A stretch of 62,517 nt of DNA, taken from NCBI RefSeq assembly GCF_000282195.1, contig NZ_AKJT01000082.1, forward strand, positions 1 to 62,517. Direction: 5' to 3'. Position 1 is the stretch's first letter; each line of letters begins with the position of its first letter. Positions 43,946-52,441 of the stretch are shown here, one piece after another. The DNA comes from Pseudomonas sp. GM18 (GTDB lineage: Bacteria; Pseudomonadota; Gammaproteobacteria; Pseudomonadales; Pseudomonadaceae). A program made the position numbers and the translations under genes. Below the pieces are notes generated by a model. That model was given only the letters and a program-made list of their open reading frames with translations. It had not been told where the DNA came from and made no database searches.

Positions 43946-45099
43946 TGACAACCCTAAAGCACATCCCGCCCCCCACTCAGCTAGATGATCTGGCGACACG
44001 CAGCAGTCGGTTGGCAGGCGTGGTACTGCTGATATTCCTGTTCGTCGGGCTGGTGTCCTCTGGCCGTCTGATCGTTTCAGGGCAGATCTCGCTGTTACCC
44101 GGTAAAGTGCTGACCTCGCAGATTCTCGACGGTGATATCACTCATCGGATCGCCAAGGAACTGTCGAACGCTCACCTCCCCACGACCTTCGCCGAGCTGG
44201 AGCGCGGTGTCAGTTGGCTGCTCCTCAGTGACACCGGGCCGAGGGTTCGTTCAGGTTGTCCCGGCTGGTTGTTTCTGGCCGATGAGCTCAAGGTCAATCA
44301 TCAAGCGCAGCGCAATGCCGATGCCAAAGCCCAGGCCGTGATTGATCTGAAGCAGCAGCTCTCCCAACGTGGCATCAGCCTGTTGGTGGTCATCGTTCCA
44401 GACAAGAGCCGCATCGCTTCCGAGCAGCGTTGCGCACTGCACCGCCCAGCCGCTCTCGAAGGACGCATCCAGGCCTGGACCTCGAAGCTGGATGCGGGTG
44501 GCGTGTCGAATCTGGACCTCACCGCTGCGCTGATGCCACTGGGGGCCAGTGCCTGGTTGCGCACCGATACGCACTGGAGCGAATCCGGCGCGAAGGCAGC
44601 GGCCGATGCCATCACACAGCGCCTGAAGACCCTGGGCATCAGCGCCACGCCAAGCAGGTCGTTCAGCGAAAGTCATGCCCCGCTCGCGGTGCGACCTGGC
44701 GATCTGGTCCATCTGGCGGGCATCGACTGGCTGCCGCTCAAATGGCAACCCGCACCCGATATGGTCGCCCAAACCAGCACCCACGAACTTCCTGTTGCGT
44801 CAGCCGCCAGCCCTGACACTGAGGCCGACCTTTTTGGCGATGCCGACCTCCCCAACACCGCGCTCATCGGCACTTCATTCTCGCGCAACTCCAACTTCGC
44901 AGGGTTTCTGCAGCAGGCACTGGGCGCCCCCGTGGGTAACTTCGCCAAAGACGGCGGAGCGTTCTCTGGCGCTGCAAACAGCTACCTCAACAACCCGGCC
45001 TCCAAAGAAACGCCGCCAAAGCAAATCATCTGGGAGATCCCGGAGCGGGACCTGCAGTCCGCCTACATCGACCCCATTGCCTATCGCTCGTTGCGGTAG
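43945..45099 (+). CDS. wssI: WssI, AlgJ/AlgX-like cellulose O-acetyltransferase
   Basis: This 384-residue protein has one N-terminal membrane helix (GVVLLIFLFVGLVSSGRL) and a periplasmic SGNH-like domain. Features are CPGWLFLADEL, LLVVIVPDKSRIAS, the DTHWSESGAKAAADAI box (catalytic Asp/His) and TALIGTSFSRNSNF with the nucleophile-type Ser. Such proteins transfer acetyl groups to the polymer. The start at 43945 overlaps the wssH stop. It is the last gene of the operon here; the MinD-like wssJ that ends the SBW25 operon is absent and gcd follows. Confidence 0.9.
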   Translation: MTTLKHIPPPTQLDDLATRSSRLAGVVLLIFLFVGLVSSGRLIVSGQISLLPGKVLTSQILDGDITHRIAKELSNAHLPTTFAELERGVSWLLLSDTGPRVRSGCPGWLFLADELKVNHQAQRNADAKAQAVIDLKQQLSQRGISLLVVIVPDKSRIASEQRCALHRPAALEGRIQAWTSKLDAGGVSNLDLTAALMPLGASAWLRTDTHWSESGAKAAADAITQRLKTLGISATPSRSFSESHAPLAVRPGDLVHLAGIDWLPLKWQPAPDMVAQTSTHELPVASAASPDTEADLFGDADLPNTALIGTSFSRNSNFAGFLQQALGAPVGNFAKDGGAFSGAANSYLNNPASKETPPKQIIWEIPERDLQSAYIDPIAYRSLR

Positions 45100-45253
45100 G
45101 CCAATCGCATCCGGCCGAAGGCAATCTTCGCCAGCTCGCCCCGCGTGTTCAGGGGTTTTCCTCTCGATTGTTACCATCGCCGCAACAGTGTTTCTCCTTT
45201 TCGGTAAATGACAATTTGTCGCAGGGTCCGATTTTTTTGATATCTTTGCGCTA

Positions 45254-45269
45254 TTAACCAAATAGTTAA
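45254..45269. promoter_or_regulatory. Palindrome upstream of gcd
   Basis: TTAACCAAATAGTTAA has TTAAC/GTTAA arms, 76 bases before the gcd start in an AT-rich patch. It is a possible operator; no regulator is suggested by the neighbours. Confidence 0.25.
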
Positions 45270-45344
45270 CAACTATTTTCAGACTTGCCTTCACTACTCT
45301 TAACCCTCCCCACAAACGTTCATGCGTCAGTAGGATCATGCAAC

Positions 45345-47768
45345 ATGACTAAGTCTCGACCTTCGGCATCCGTCAGTCGCTGGCCCATCTGGGTCGTCGC
45401 CTTCGGCGTGCTGGCATTTGGATTATTCTTCGCAGCAGGTGGTGGTTACCTCGCCACGCTGGGTGGCAGCTGGTACTTCCTGCTCGCCGGTTGCGGTTTG
45501 ATCGCATCTGCCGTACTGCTCTTCAAGCAGCGTCTGCAGGGCGCCTGGCTGTTCGCGGCGGTGATGGTGCTGACCGTGATCTGGGCGCTGGCCGATGTCG
45601 GGCTGAACTTCTGGCCACTGATCTCTCGCTTGTTCGCCCTGGGCGTGCTGAGCCTGTTGGTGGCATTGGTCTACCCTCACCTGCGCAAGGCCAATAGCCT
45701 GGCCAGCGGTCGCAGTGGCTACGCGCTGAGCGGTGTGCTGGCAATCGCCATCGTTGCAGGTGGAGCCGGTATGTTCGTCCCCCATGCCCCTGTCTCGCCG
45801 AACGGTGACGGCCCAGGCCTGACAAAGGTCGACCCTGCCAAGGCCCAGAAAAACTGGGAACACTACGGTAACGACGAAGGCGGCGGCCGCTTCGCCGCGC
45901 TGGACCAGATCAACCGTAGCAACGTCTCGAAGCTGGTGCCGGCATGGACCTACAACACCGGGGACATCGCGATCAGCGACGGCAATGGCGCCGAAGATCA
46001 GATGACGCCGTTGCAGGTTGGCGACAAGGTGTTCATCTGCACCCCGCACAACAACCTCATCGCACTGGATGCCGACACCGGTAAACAGCTGTGGAAAAAA
46101 GAGATAAACGCCAAGACCCGTGTCTGGCAACGTTGCCGCGGTGTCGCCTACTTCGACGCTACCGCCGCGCTCGCCCAGCCTGCTGACGGCAGCACACCCG
46201 CCAAGCCCGTGTCGGTACCGGCCGGCGCCAACTGCCAGCGCCGTCTGCTGACCAACACCATCGATGCGCGCCTGATTGCAGTGGACGCTGACACAGGGGA
46301 GTTCTGCCAGGGCTTCGGTAACAATGGCCAGGTTGATCTGAAAGCCGGTCTCGGCGACGTCCCTGACTCCTATTACCAGCTGTCATCGGCACCGCTGATG
46401 GCCGGGACCACCGTGGTCGTAGGCGGCCGTGTCGCCGACAACGTCCAGACCGACATGCCAGGTGGCGTGATCCGTGGTTTCGACGTCGTCACCGGCGAGA
46501 TGCGCTGGGCATTCGACCTGGGCAACCCCGAAGACAAGCAGGCTCCGGCTGCCGGCAGCACGTACGTGCGCAGCACCCCCAACAGCTGGGCACCGATGTC
46601 TTACGATCCGGCGATGAACACCGTGTTCTTGCCGATGGGCAGTTCGTCCACCGACATCTACGGTGTGGAACGTACGGCTCTGAACCACAAGTACGGCGCT
46701 TCGGTGCTTGCACTGAACGCAACAACCGGCGAAGAAAAGTGGGTCTACCAAACCGTCCACAACGACCTGTGGGACTTCGACCTGCCCATGCAGCCAAGCC
46801 TGATCGACTTCACTAAGGCTGACGGCAGCAAGGTGCCCGCCGTCGTGATCGGCACCAAAGCCGGTCAGATCTTCGTGCTTGACCGCGCCACCGGCAAACC
46901 GCTGACCAAGGTGGAAGAGGTTCCGGTCAAAACGTCGAACATCCCGAACGAACCTTACTCGCTGACTCAGCCGAAATCGGTGGGTATGCCGGAAATTGGC
47001 GCGCAAACGTTGACCGAGTCGGACATGTGGGGGGCGACGCCGTTCGATCAACTGCTCTGCCGTATCTCGTTCAAGAAAATGCGTTACGAGGGGCTGTACA
47101 CCGCACCAGGCACCGATGTCTCGCTGAGCTTCCCGGGTTCGCTGGGTGGGATGAACTGGGGCAGTATCTCGACTGACCCGGTACACGGTTTTATCTTCGT
47201 CAACGACATGCGTCTGGGCCTGTGGATCCAGATGATTGCGGCGAAGAAAGATGCCAAGGCCTCTTCCGGTGGTGAAGCACTGAACACCGGCATGGGCGCG
47301 GTACCGCTCAAAGGCACCCCGTATGCAGTGAACAAGAACCGCTTCCTGTCGGTTGCCGGTATCCCTTGCCAGGCACCGCCCTTTGGCACACTGACCGCGA
47401 TCGACATGAAAACCCAAAAAGTCGCGTGGCAAGTGCCGGTTGGCACCGTCCAGGACACTGGCCCATTGGGTATCAAGATGCATCTGCCGTTGCCGATCGG
47501 CATGCCGACGCTGGGCGGCACGCTCTCCACCCAGGGCGGCCTGGTGTTCATTGCCGGTACACAGGACTACTACCTGCGCGCCTTCAACTCCGCCAACGGA
47601 GAAGAGGCCTGGAAAGCCCGGCTACCCGTGGGCAGCCAGGGTGGCCCGATGACGTATGTGTCGCCGAAAACAGGCAAGCAGTACGTTGTCATCACCGCGG
47701 GTGGTGCGCGTCAGTCGCCCGATCGCGGCGATTATGTGATCGCTTACGCGCTGCCTGATAGCAAGTAA
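45345..47768 (+). CDS. gcd: Membrane-bound PQQ-dependent glucose dehydrogenase
   Basis: This 807-residue enzyme has five N-terminal membrane helices (about 15-140) and then a large periplasmic PQQ beta-propeller: NWEHYGNDEGGGRFAALDQI, LIALDADTGKQLWKKE, the conserved WDFDLPMQPSL and the terminal YVVITAGGARQSPDRGDY. It oxidises glucose to gluconate in the periplasm and passes electrons to ubiquinone. The start at 45345 is the ATG ahead of the charged N-terminus and first helix. It is a single-gene unit with its own terminator and no PQQ synthesis genes nearby. Confidence 0.95.
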   Translation: MTKSRPSASVSRWPIWVVAFGVLAFGLFFAAGGGYLATLGGSWYFLLAGCGLIASAVLLFKQRLQGAWLFAAVMVLTVIWALADVGLNFWPLISRLFALGVLSLLVALVYPHLRKANSLASGRSGYALSGVLAIAIVAGGAGMFVPHAPVSPNGDGPGLTKVDPAKAQKNWEHYGNDEGGGRFAALDQINRSNVSKLVPAWTYNTGDIAISDGNGAEDQMTPLQVGDKVFICTPHNNLIALDADTGKQLWKKEINAKTRVWQRCRGVAYFDATAALAQPADGSTPAKPVSVPAGANCQRRLLTNTIDARLIAVDADTGEFCQGFGNNGQVDLKAGLGDVPDSYYQLSSAPLMAGTTVVVGGRVADNVQTDMPGGVIRGFDVVTGEMRWAFDLGNPEDKQAPAAGSTYVRSTPNSWAPMSYDPAMNTVFLPMGSSSTDIYGVERTALNHKYGASVLALNATTGEEKWVYQTVHNDLWDFDLPMQPSLIDFTKADGSKVPAVVIGTKAGQIFVLDRATGKPLTKVEEVPVKTSNIPNEPYSLTQPKSVGMPEIGAQTLTESDMWGATPFDQLLCRISFKKMRYEGLYTAPGTDVSLSFPGSLGGMNWGSISTDPVHGFIFVNDMRLGLWIQMIAAKKDAKASSGGEALNTGMGAVPLKGTPYAVNKNRFLSVAGIPCQAPPFGTLTAIDMKTQKVAWQVPVGTVQDTGPLGIKMHLPLPIGMPTLGGTLSTQGGLVFIAGTQDYYLRAFNSANGEEAWKARLPVGSQGGPMTYVSPKTGKQYVVITAGGARQSPDRGDYVIAYALPDSK

Positions 47769-47783
47769 GCCAGTAACACCTGA

Positions 47784-47822
47784 AAACCTCTGCCGCCGTG
47801 TGAACGTGGCAGCGGTTTTTTG
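47784..47822 (+). terminator. Terminator after gcd
   Basis: CTGCCGC pairs with GTGGCAG (one G-T), extended by ACC/GGT, then TTTTTTG. It begins about 17 bases past the gcd stop and lies against the end of the convergent pcaG gene. Confidence 0.75.
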
Positions 47823-47828
47823 TTGCCT

Positions 47829-48434
47829 TTAAAAATCGAAGAACACCGTTTCACCCTCCCCCTGAATACGGATGTCGAAACGATAAGCCGCCTTGCCATC
47901 CACCTCACAACGCTGCGCTATCAGCGTTTCGCGACGCTGCGGTTGCTCGATCAGATTAAGCACCGGGCACGTCGCGTTGGCTTGTGGTTCATCGGCAAAG
48001 TACAGCCGGGTGTGCAGGTGAATATTGATCCCGCGGGCAAACAGCGACACATTGATGTGCGGCGCCATCGGCACCCCGCCGGCATTCTTCACCACGCCAG
48101 GCTTGATGGTATTGAGTGTCCACTCCCCTGCATCGAAGGTGGTGGCGGTTCGGCCGAAGCTGTTGAAGGCTTTTTCCGAGTCGAAGACCGGGTCGTAAAC
48201 CCCTTCATGATTGGCCTGCCAAAACTCCAGAAACGAGTCGCGCACCAGGTGACCGTTGCCGTCATAGACATGGCCAATCAGCAGAATCTGTTCGCCCTCG
48301 GCACCCGGCTTGGCCATCTGATTCCAGATTTCTTCTGGCCGTGTCGGGTTGCCGGCAGCCGCCAGGGCCAGACCGATATGCACGTAAGGGCCGGCCGTTT
48401 GCGAAGGGGTTTCGGGTAGCAGTTCGATAGGCAT
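47829..48434 (-). CDS. pcaG: Protocatechuate 3,4-dioxygenase alpha subunit
   Basis: This 201-residue protein has the intradiol dioxygenase fold: PSQTAGPYVHIGLA, ILLIGHVYDGNGHLVRDSFLEFWQA (read in parts) and PHINVSLFARGINIHLHTRLYF. The alpha chain pairs with PcaH to build the ferric enzyme that opens protocatechuate to beta-carboxymuconate; the iron site itself is in PcaH. GAGGAGG before ATG 48434 sets the start, 11 bases after pcaH. The alpha subunit is intact, but its partner gene carries a frameshift. Confidence 0.93.
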   Translation of the reverse strand: MPIELLPETPSQTAGPYVHIGLALAAAGNPTRPEEIWNQMAKPGAEGEQILLIGHVYDGNGHLVRDSFLEFWQANHEGVYDPVFDSEKAFNSFGRTATTFDAGEWTLNTIKPGVVKNAGGVPMAPHINVSLFARGINIHLHTRLYFADEPQANATCPVLNLIEQPQRRETLIAQRCEVDGKAAYRFDIRIQGEGETVFFDF

Positions 48435-48445
48435 GGACGGCCTCC

Positions 48446-49163
48446 TCAGCAGTTTTCGAAGTGGGTCTTGCGCTGGCCACGCAGCACGATGTCGAAGCGA
48501 TAGGCCAGGCAATCCATCGGATTGGCATTACCCATGTCGAGCCGGGCGATCAGGCTCTGAACCGCGTCCGGGTTGGCGATCGACTTGACGATCGGGCACA
48601 TCGGGATCAGCGGATCGCCTTCGAAATACAGCTGGGTGATCAGGCGCGTGGCGATCGATGGCCCGCTGATGGAGAAGTGGATGTGCGCCGGACGCCACTC
48701 ATTCGGGCCTGCGCCATGGGTAAGGACCCGGCTTGATGGTGCGGAAGCTGTAGTAGCCGTCACGGTCGGTCAGGGCGCGGCCGACACCGCCGAAATTCGG
48801 GTCCAGTGGTGCCAGGTAGCGATCATTCTTGTGCCGGTAGCGACCACCGGCGTTGGCCTGCCACATCTCCACCAGGGTATGCGGGATGGGCTTGCCATAT
48901 TGATCACAGACCCGGCCGGAAACGATGATCCGCTCCCCCACCGGCAACCCGCCATTATTGAAGTTGAGTAGCAGATCGTTATCGAACCGCCCCATCTTCA
49001 GGTGAGAGAAATCCGGGCCGCTGGTTTCGCTGGCCGACTGGGGAATGCTCACCAGGGCTTGGCGTGGAGAACGGGCGACAGAGGTTTTGTAATCAGGGGT
49101 CAGGGCTTTGGGGTGCCAATTACGGTCACGAATAACGAAACGACTGTTGTCTGCATCAGACAT
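48446..49163 (-). pseudogene. pcaH: Protocatechuate 3,4-dioxygenase beta subunit, frameshifted
   Basis: Two frames together give a full PcaH. The first (49163 to 48699) runs from MSDADNSRF to IKPGPYPWRRPE and stops. The second picks up as GPNEWRPAHIHFSISG and ends RGQRKTHFENC at 48446. The expected coding length for the usual 239-residue protein is 720 bases; the span here is 718, so two bases are missing near 48706-48713. The break separates the Tyr-containing GYYSFRTIKPG part from the iron-binding HIHF part, so the truncated product cannot bind iron normally. It may be a real mutation or a sequencing error. The start has an AGGAG site and a CA motif. Confidence 0.85.
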
Positions 49164-49170
49164 GTCGATC

Positions 49171-49186
49171 TCCTGTTGTTTGATTT
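49171..49186 (-). promoter_or_regulatory. A-rich CA motif at pcaH ribosome binding site
   Basis: Read on the minus strand, AAATCAAACAACAGGA overlaps the AGGAG site of pcaH. This is a candidate Hfq/Crc target. Confidence 0.45.
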
Positions 49187-49254
49187 ATGGAGCACTGCCT
49201 GCGCAGTTTCAAACAACAGAAGGCTGGGGAACATTGAAAAACCGCTCTCAACAC

Positions 49255-49270
49255 ATAACCAAATGGTTAT
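49255..49270 (-). promoter_or_regulatory. Candidate PcaQ operator upstream of pcaHG
   Basis: ATAACCAAATGGTTAT is a palindrome with ATAACC-N4-GGTT spacing, the arrangement reported for the PcaQ site in Sinorhizobium. It lies about 92 bases before pcaH and touches the last codon of pcaQ. Confidence 0.65.
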
Positions 49271-50196
49271 GGATAAACCCCTTCGCGATACGCCTGCCCT
49301 ACCTCGCGCAGCACCTCGACACACCACTGGGCCGCCAGTGACAAGGGCAAGCTGGCGTTACTGGAAATCCCCACCGAACCACCCGGTTCGCGCTGCCCCA
49401 GATTGATCTCAACCAGTTCGCCGCTGGCCAGATCCAGGCGCACGGCATCCAGTGGCGCGATCCAGATCGCCTCGCTGGACAACACATAACGACGGCTCAG
49501 GGTCACAGACAAGGTTTCCAGACGCTGCCGCGACTGGCTGATGCCGCATTGCACGAACAGACTGTCGGCAAATTTGCGAATCGTCGTCCCTGCCAGCGGC
49601 AGCACCAGCGGGTAATTTTCCAGGGCGCTACGCTCCAGTGGCCTGGCCAACAAGGGATGATCGGGGCGCACCACCAGCGTCATGGATTCACTGTACAGAT
49701 GCTCGAAGGTCAGCCCCTGAATCTCCGGGCTATCAGTCATACGGCCGACCACCAGGTCCACATCGCCCACCCGCAACTGCGACAACAAATAAGCGCTTGG
49801 CCCGGTCACTACACTCACCACCAGCGCCGAATGGCGCTCGTGCAAGCGCCGTACAACCTCAGGCACCAGCAAACTTTCCACTGTCGACAACACACCGAGT
49901 CGAACCTTGCCCGCCGCATATTCGCCACCACGCAAGGTATTCACCCCATCACGCAGCGCCTGCACCGAAGGCCCGGCATAACGCAAAAAGGCAACCCCGG
50001 CTTCGGTCAGGTTTACACCACTTTTACTGCGTATAAACAAGCTTGCCGCCAGCAGCTCCTCCAGCTCCTTGAGCGTCTTCGACATCGCTGGCTGACTCAC
50101 CGCCAAGGTATCCGCCGCTCGCGCCAGGCTGCCCTGACGAGCCATTTCGAGAAAGCACACCAGATGACGGAATTTGATGCGGGTGTCGATGTTCAC
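49267..50196 (-). CDS. pcaQ: LysR-type activator of protocatechuate catabolism
   Basis: This 309-residue LysR-type regulator has an N-terminal winged helix (FRHLVCFLEMARQGSLARAADTL in parts, VSQPAMSKTLKELEELL) and a substrate domain with GVLSTVESLLVPEVV and VDLVVGRMTDSPEIQG. Its place directly upstream of pcaHG on the same strand, with an ATAACC-N4-GGTTAT site between, supports PcaQ. PcaQ activates pca genes in response to beta-ketoadipate or carboxymuconate-type intermediates in alpha-proteobacteria; the exact inducer here is not known. Confidence 0.85.
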   Translation of the reverse strand: MNIDTRIKFRHLVCFLEMARQGSLARAADTLAVSQPAMSKTLKELEELLAASLFIRSKSGVNLTEAGVAFLRYAGPSVQALRDGVNTLRGGEYAAGKVRLGVLSTVESLLVPEVVRRLHERHSALVVSVVTGPSAYLLSQLRVGDVDLVVGRMTDSPEIQGLTFEHLYSESMTLVVRPDHPLLARPLERSALENYPLVLPLAGTTIRKFADSLFVQCGISQSRQRLETLSVTLSRRYVLSSEAIWIAPLDAVRLDLASGELVEINLGQREPGGSVGISSNASLPLSLAAQWCVEVLREVGQAYREGVYP

Positions 50197-50337
50197 TACA
50201 GAGCCCCGTGAAGTTGCCTCGATGGCGTCGAAACGTTTGCAGGCGATCTTAGCGTGCGCTCAATTTCCTGGCGACCGGAGGGTGCTGGATTTCAGAGACT
50301 CCCGGCGGCATTGATCCAGAAGAGCTCACAAGCGATT

Positions 50338-50353
50338 TAATGGATCCACTAAA
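50338..50353 (+). promoter_or_regulatory. VanR operator, copy 1
   Basis: TAATGGATCCACTAAA, upstream of the TTGACA box of vanA. It contains the TGGATCCA core known for VanR-type GntR repressors. An identical 16-base copy lies 63 bases downstream, about six helical turns away. Confidence 0.6.
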
Positions 50354-50374
50354 TCGTTAACAAGCAGAATTAAT

Positions 50375-50404
50375 TTGACAATACCCCCTAAAATCACCAC
50401 TAAT
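50375..50404 (+). promoter_or_regulatory. Candidate vanAB promoter
   Basis: TTGACA (50375-50380) with an 18-base spacer to ACTAAT (50399-50404). The -10 element overlaps operator copy 2, so repressor binding would block polymerase. Confidence 0.45.
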
Positions 50405-50416
50405 GGATCCACTAAA
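50401..50416 (+). promoter_or_regulatory. VanR operator, copy 2
   Basis: An exact repeat of TAATGGATCCACTAAA, at or just after the -10 region of vanA and ahead of its CA motif and ribosome binding site. Confidence 0.6.
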
Positions 50417-50430
50417 CAACAACAAACAAC
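50414..50430 (+). promoter_or_regulatory. A-rich CA motif before vanA
   Basis: AAACAACAACAAACAAC lies just ahead of the TTGGAG ribosome binding site. It is one of the clearest AANAANAA-type candidate Hfq/Crc targets in the window. Confidence 0.6.
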
Positions 50431-50444
50431 CTTGGAGAATCTCC

Positions 50445-51491
50445 ATGTACCCCAAGAACACCTGGTACGTCGCCTGCACCCCTGACGAAATCGCCGACAA
50501 GCCGCTGGGCCGTCAGATCTGTGGTGAAAAGATGGTTTTTTACCGCGGGCACGAGGGCAAGGTGGCGGCTGTCGAGGACTTCTGCCCGCATCGCGGCGCA
50601 CCGCTGTCCTTGGGCTATGTGGAAAACGGCAATCTGGTGTGCGGCTATCACGGCCTGGTGATGGGGTGCGACGGCAAGACCGTGGAAATGCCCGGGCAGC
50701 GGGTTCGCGGCTTCCCGTGCAACAAGACCTTTGCCGTGGTCGAGCGCTATGGCTTTATCTGGGTCTGGCCTGGCGATCAGGCGTTGGCGGATCCGGCGCT
50801 GATCCATCATCTGGAATGGGCGGTCAGTGACGAGTGGGCCTATGGCGGCGGCCTGTTCCACATCCAGTGCGACTACCGGCTGATGATCGACAACCTGATG
50901 GACCTGACTCATGAAACCTACGTTCATGCGTCCAGCATCGGCCAAAAGGAAATCGACGAAGCGCCGCCGGTGACCACGGTCGAAGGCGACGAGGTGGTCA
51001 CCGCCCGCCACATGGAAAACATCATGGCCCCGCCTTTCTGGCGCATGGCCCTGCGCGGCAACAACCTGGCCGACGATGTGCCGGTGGACCGCTGGCAGAT
51101 CTGCCGCTTCACCCCGCCCAGCCATGTGCTGATCGAAGTCGGGGTGGCCCATGCCGGCCATGGCGGTTATCACGCGCCTCAGCAGCTCAAGGCGTCGAGC
51201 ATCGTCGTCGACTTCATCACACCCGAAACCGAAACCTCGATCTGGTACTTCTGGGGCATGGCACGAAACTTCAATCCGCAGGATGAAGCCTTGACCGCGA
51301 GCATTCGCGAGGGACAGGGCAAGATTTTCAGCGAGGACCTGGAGATGCTCGAACGCCAGCAACAGAACCTGCTCAGCCATCCTGCGCGCAACTTGCTCAA
51401 GCTCAATATCGACGCTGGCGGCGTGCAGTCGCGGCGCGTTCTGGAGCGCCTGATCGCCAAGGAACAAGCTCCGCAGGAGTCAATGGCATGA
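50445..51491 (+). CDS. vanA: Vanillate O-demethylase oxygenase subunit
   Basis: This 348-residue Rieske oxygenase has the [2Fe-2S] ligands in CPHRGAPLSLG and CGYHGLVMGC and the mononuclear iron site in DNLMDLTHETYVHASS. With VanB it demethylates vanillate to protocatechuate and formaldehyde. ATG 50445, eight bases after TTGGAGAA, is the start; the frame also runs back to 50403 through the operator. It overlaps vanB by four bases. Control by VanR through the two TGGATCCA sites is likely. Confidence 0.96.
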   Translation: MYPKNTWYVACTPDEIADKPLGRQICGEKMVFYRGHEGKVAAVEDFCPHRGAPLSLGYVENGNLVCGYHGLVMGCDGKTVEMPGQRVRGFPCNKTFAVVERYGFIWVWPGDQALADPALIHHLEWAVSDEWAYGGGLFHIQCDYRLMIDNLMDLTHETYVHASSIGQKEIDEAPPVTTVEGDEVVTARHMENIMAPPFWRMALRGNNLADDVPVDRWQICRFTPPSHVLIEVGVAHAGHGGYHAPQQLKASSIVVDFITPETETSIWYFWGMARNFNPQDEALTASIREGQGKIFSEDLEMLERQQQNLLSHPARNLLKLNIDAGGVQSRRVLERLIAKEQAPQESMA

Positions 51492-52438
51492 TCGAAGTGC
51501 TGGTGGTATCGCGCAACAACGAAGCCCAGGATATCTGCAGCTATGAGCTGGCCAGTGTCGATGACCGACCGCTGCCGGCCTTCAGCGCCGGTGCGCATAT
51601 CGATGTGCACCTGCCCGGTGGTTTGATCCGGCAATACTCCCTGTGCAACCACCCCGAAGAACGCCATCGCTACCTGATCGGTGTGCTCAAGGACCCGACC
51701 TCCCGGGGCGGTTCACTGACCATGCACGAGCAGATCCAGCCCGGCACGCGCCTGCCGATCAGTGAACCGCGCAACCTGTTCCCGTTGGTCCATGAGGCCA
51801 GGCGCAGTCTGCTGTTTGCGGGCGGTATCGGGATCACGCCGATTCTGTGCATGGCCGAGCGCCTGGCCCACAGCGGCGCGGATTTCGAGCTGCATTACTG
51901 CGCCCGATCACGGGACCGTGCGGCCTTTGTCGAACGCCTGCAACACTCGTCTTTTGCCGACCGGGTGTTCCTGCATTTCGATCAGGAACCCGAGACTGCG
52001 CTGGACGCGGCCAAGGTCCTGGCCACGCCGCATAGCGACGTTCATTTATACGTGTGTGGCCCCGGCGGCTTCATGCAGCACGTGTTGGACACGGCCAGGA
52101 TGCAGGGCTGGCAGGAGCAATGCCTGCACCGCGAATACTTCGCCGCCGCCCCCGTCGATACGGGCGCCGATGGCAGTTTCTCGATCAAGGTCGCCAGCAG
52201 CGGTCAGGTCTTCGAAGTGCCGGCCGACAAGAGCGTGGTGCAGGTGTTGCAAAACCAGGGCATCGAGATCGCCATCTCCTGTGAACAAGGCATTTGTGGC
52301 ACTTGCCTGACGCGGGTTCTGGAGGGTGTGCCGGAGCATCGCGACCTGTTCCTCACCGAGGATGAACAGGCTTGCAACGATCAGTTCACCCCTTGCTGCT
52401 CGCGCTCGAAAACGCCGCTGCTGGTGCTGGATATCTAG
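51488..52438 (+). CDS. vanB: Vanillate O-demethylase reductase subunit
   Basis: This 316-residue phthalate-dioxygenase-reductase-type protein has an FMN-binding domain (GGLIRQYSLCNHPEERHRY), an NAD-binding domain (LLFAGGIGITPILCMA, HLYVCGPGGFM) and a C-terminal plant-type ferredoxin (CEQGICGTCLTRVLEG, later Cys in FTPCC). It passes electrons from NADH to VanA. Its ATG overlaps the vanA stop. It ends three bases from the end of the convergent vanR gene, with no terminator between them. Confidence 0.95.
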   Translation: MIEVLVVSRNNEAQDICSYELASVDDRPLPAFSAGAHIDVHLPGGLIRQYSLCNHPEERHRYLIGVLKDPTSRGGSLTMHEQIQPGTRLPISEPRNLFPLVHEARRSLLFAGGIGITPILCMAERLAHSGADFELHYCARSRDRAAFVERLQHSSFADRVFLHFDQEPETALDAAKVLATPHSDVHLYVCGPGGFMQHVLDTARMQGWQEQCLHREYFAAAPVDTGADGSFSIKVASSGQVFEVPADKSVVQVLQNQGIEIAISCEQGICGTCLTRVLEGVPEHRDLFLTEDEQACNDQFTPCCSRSKTPLLVLDI

Positions 52439-52441
52439 AAC

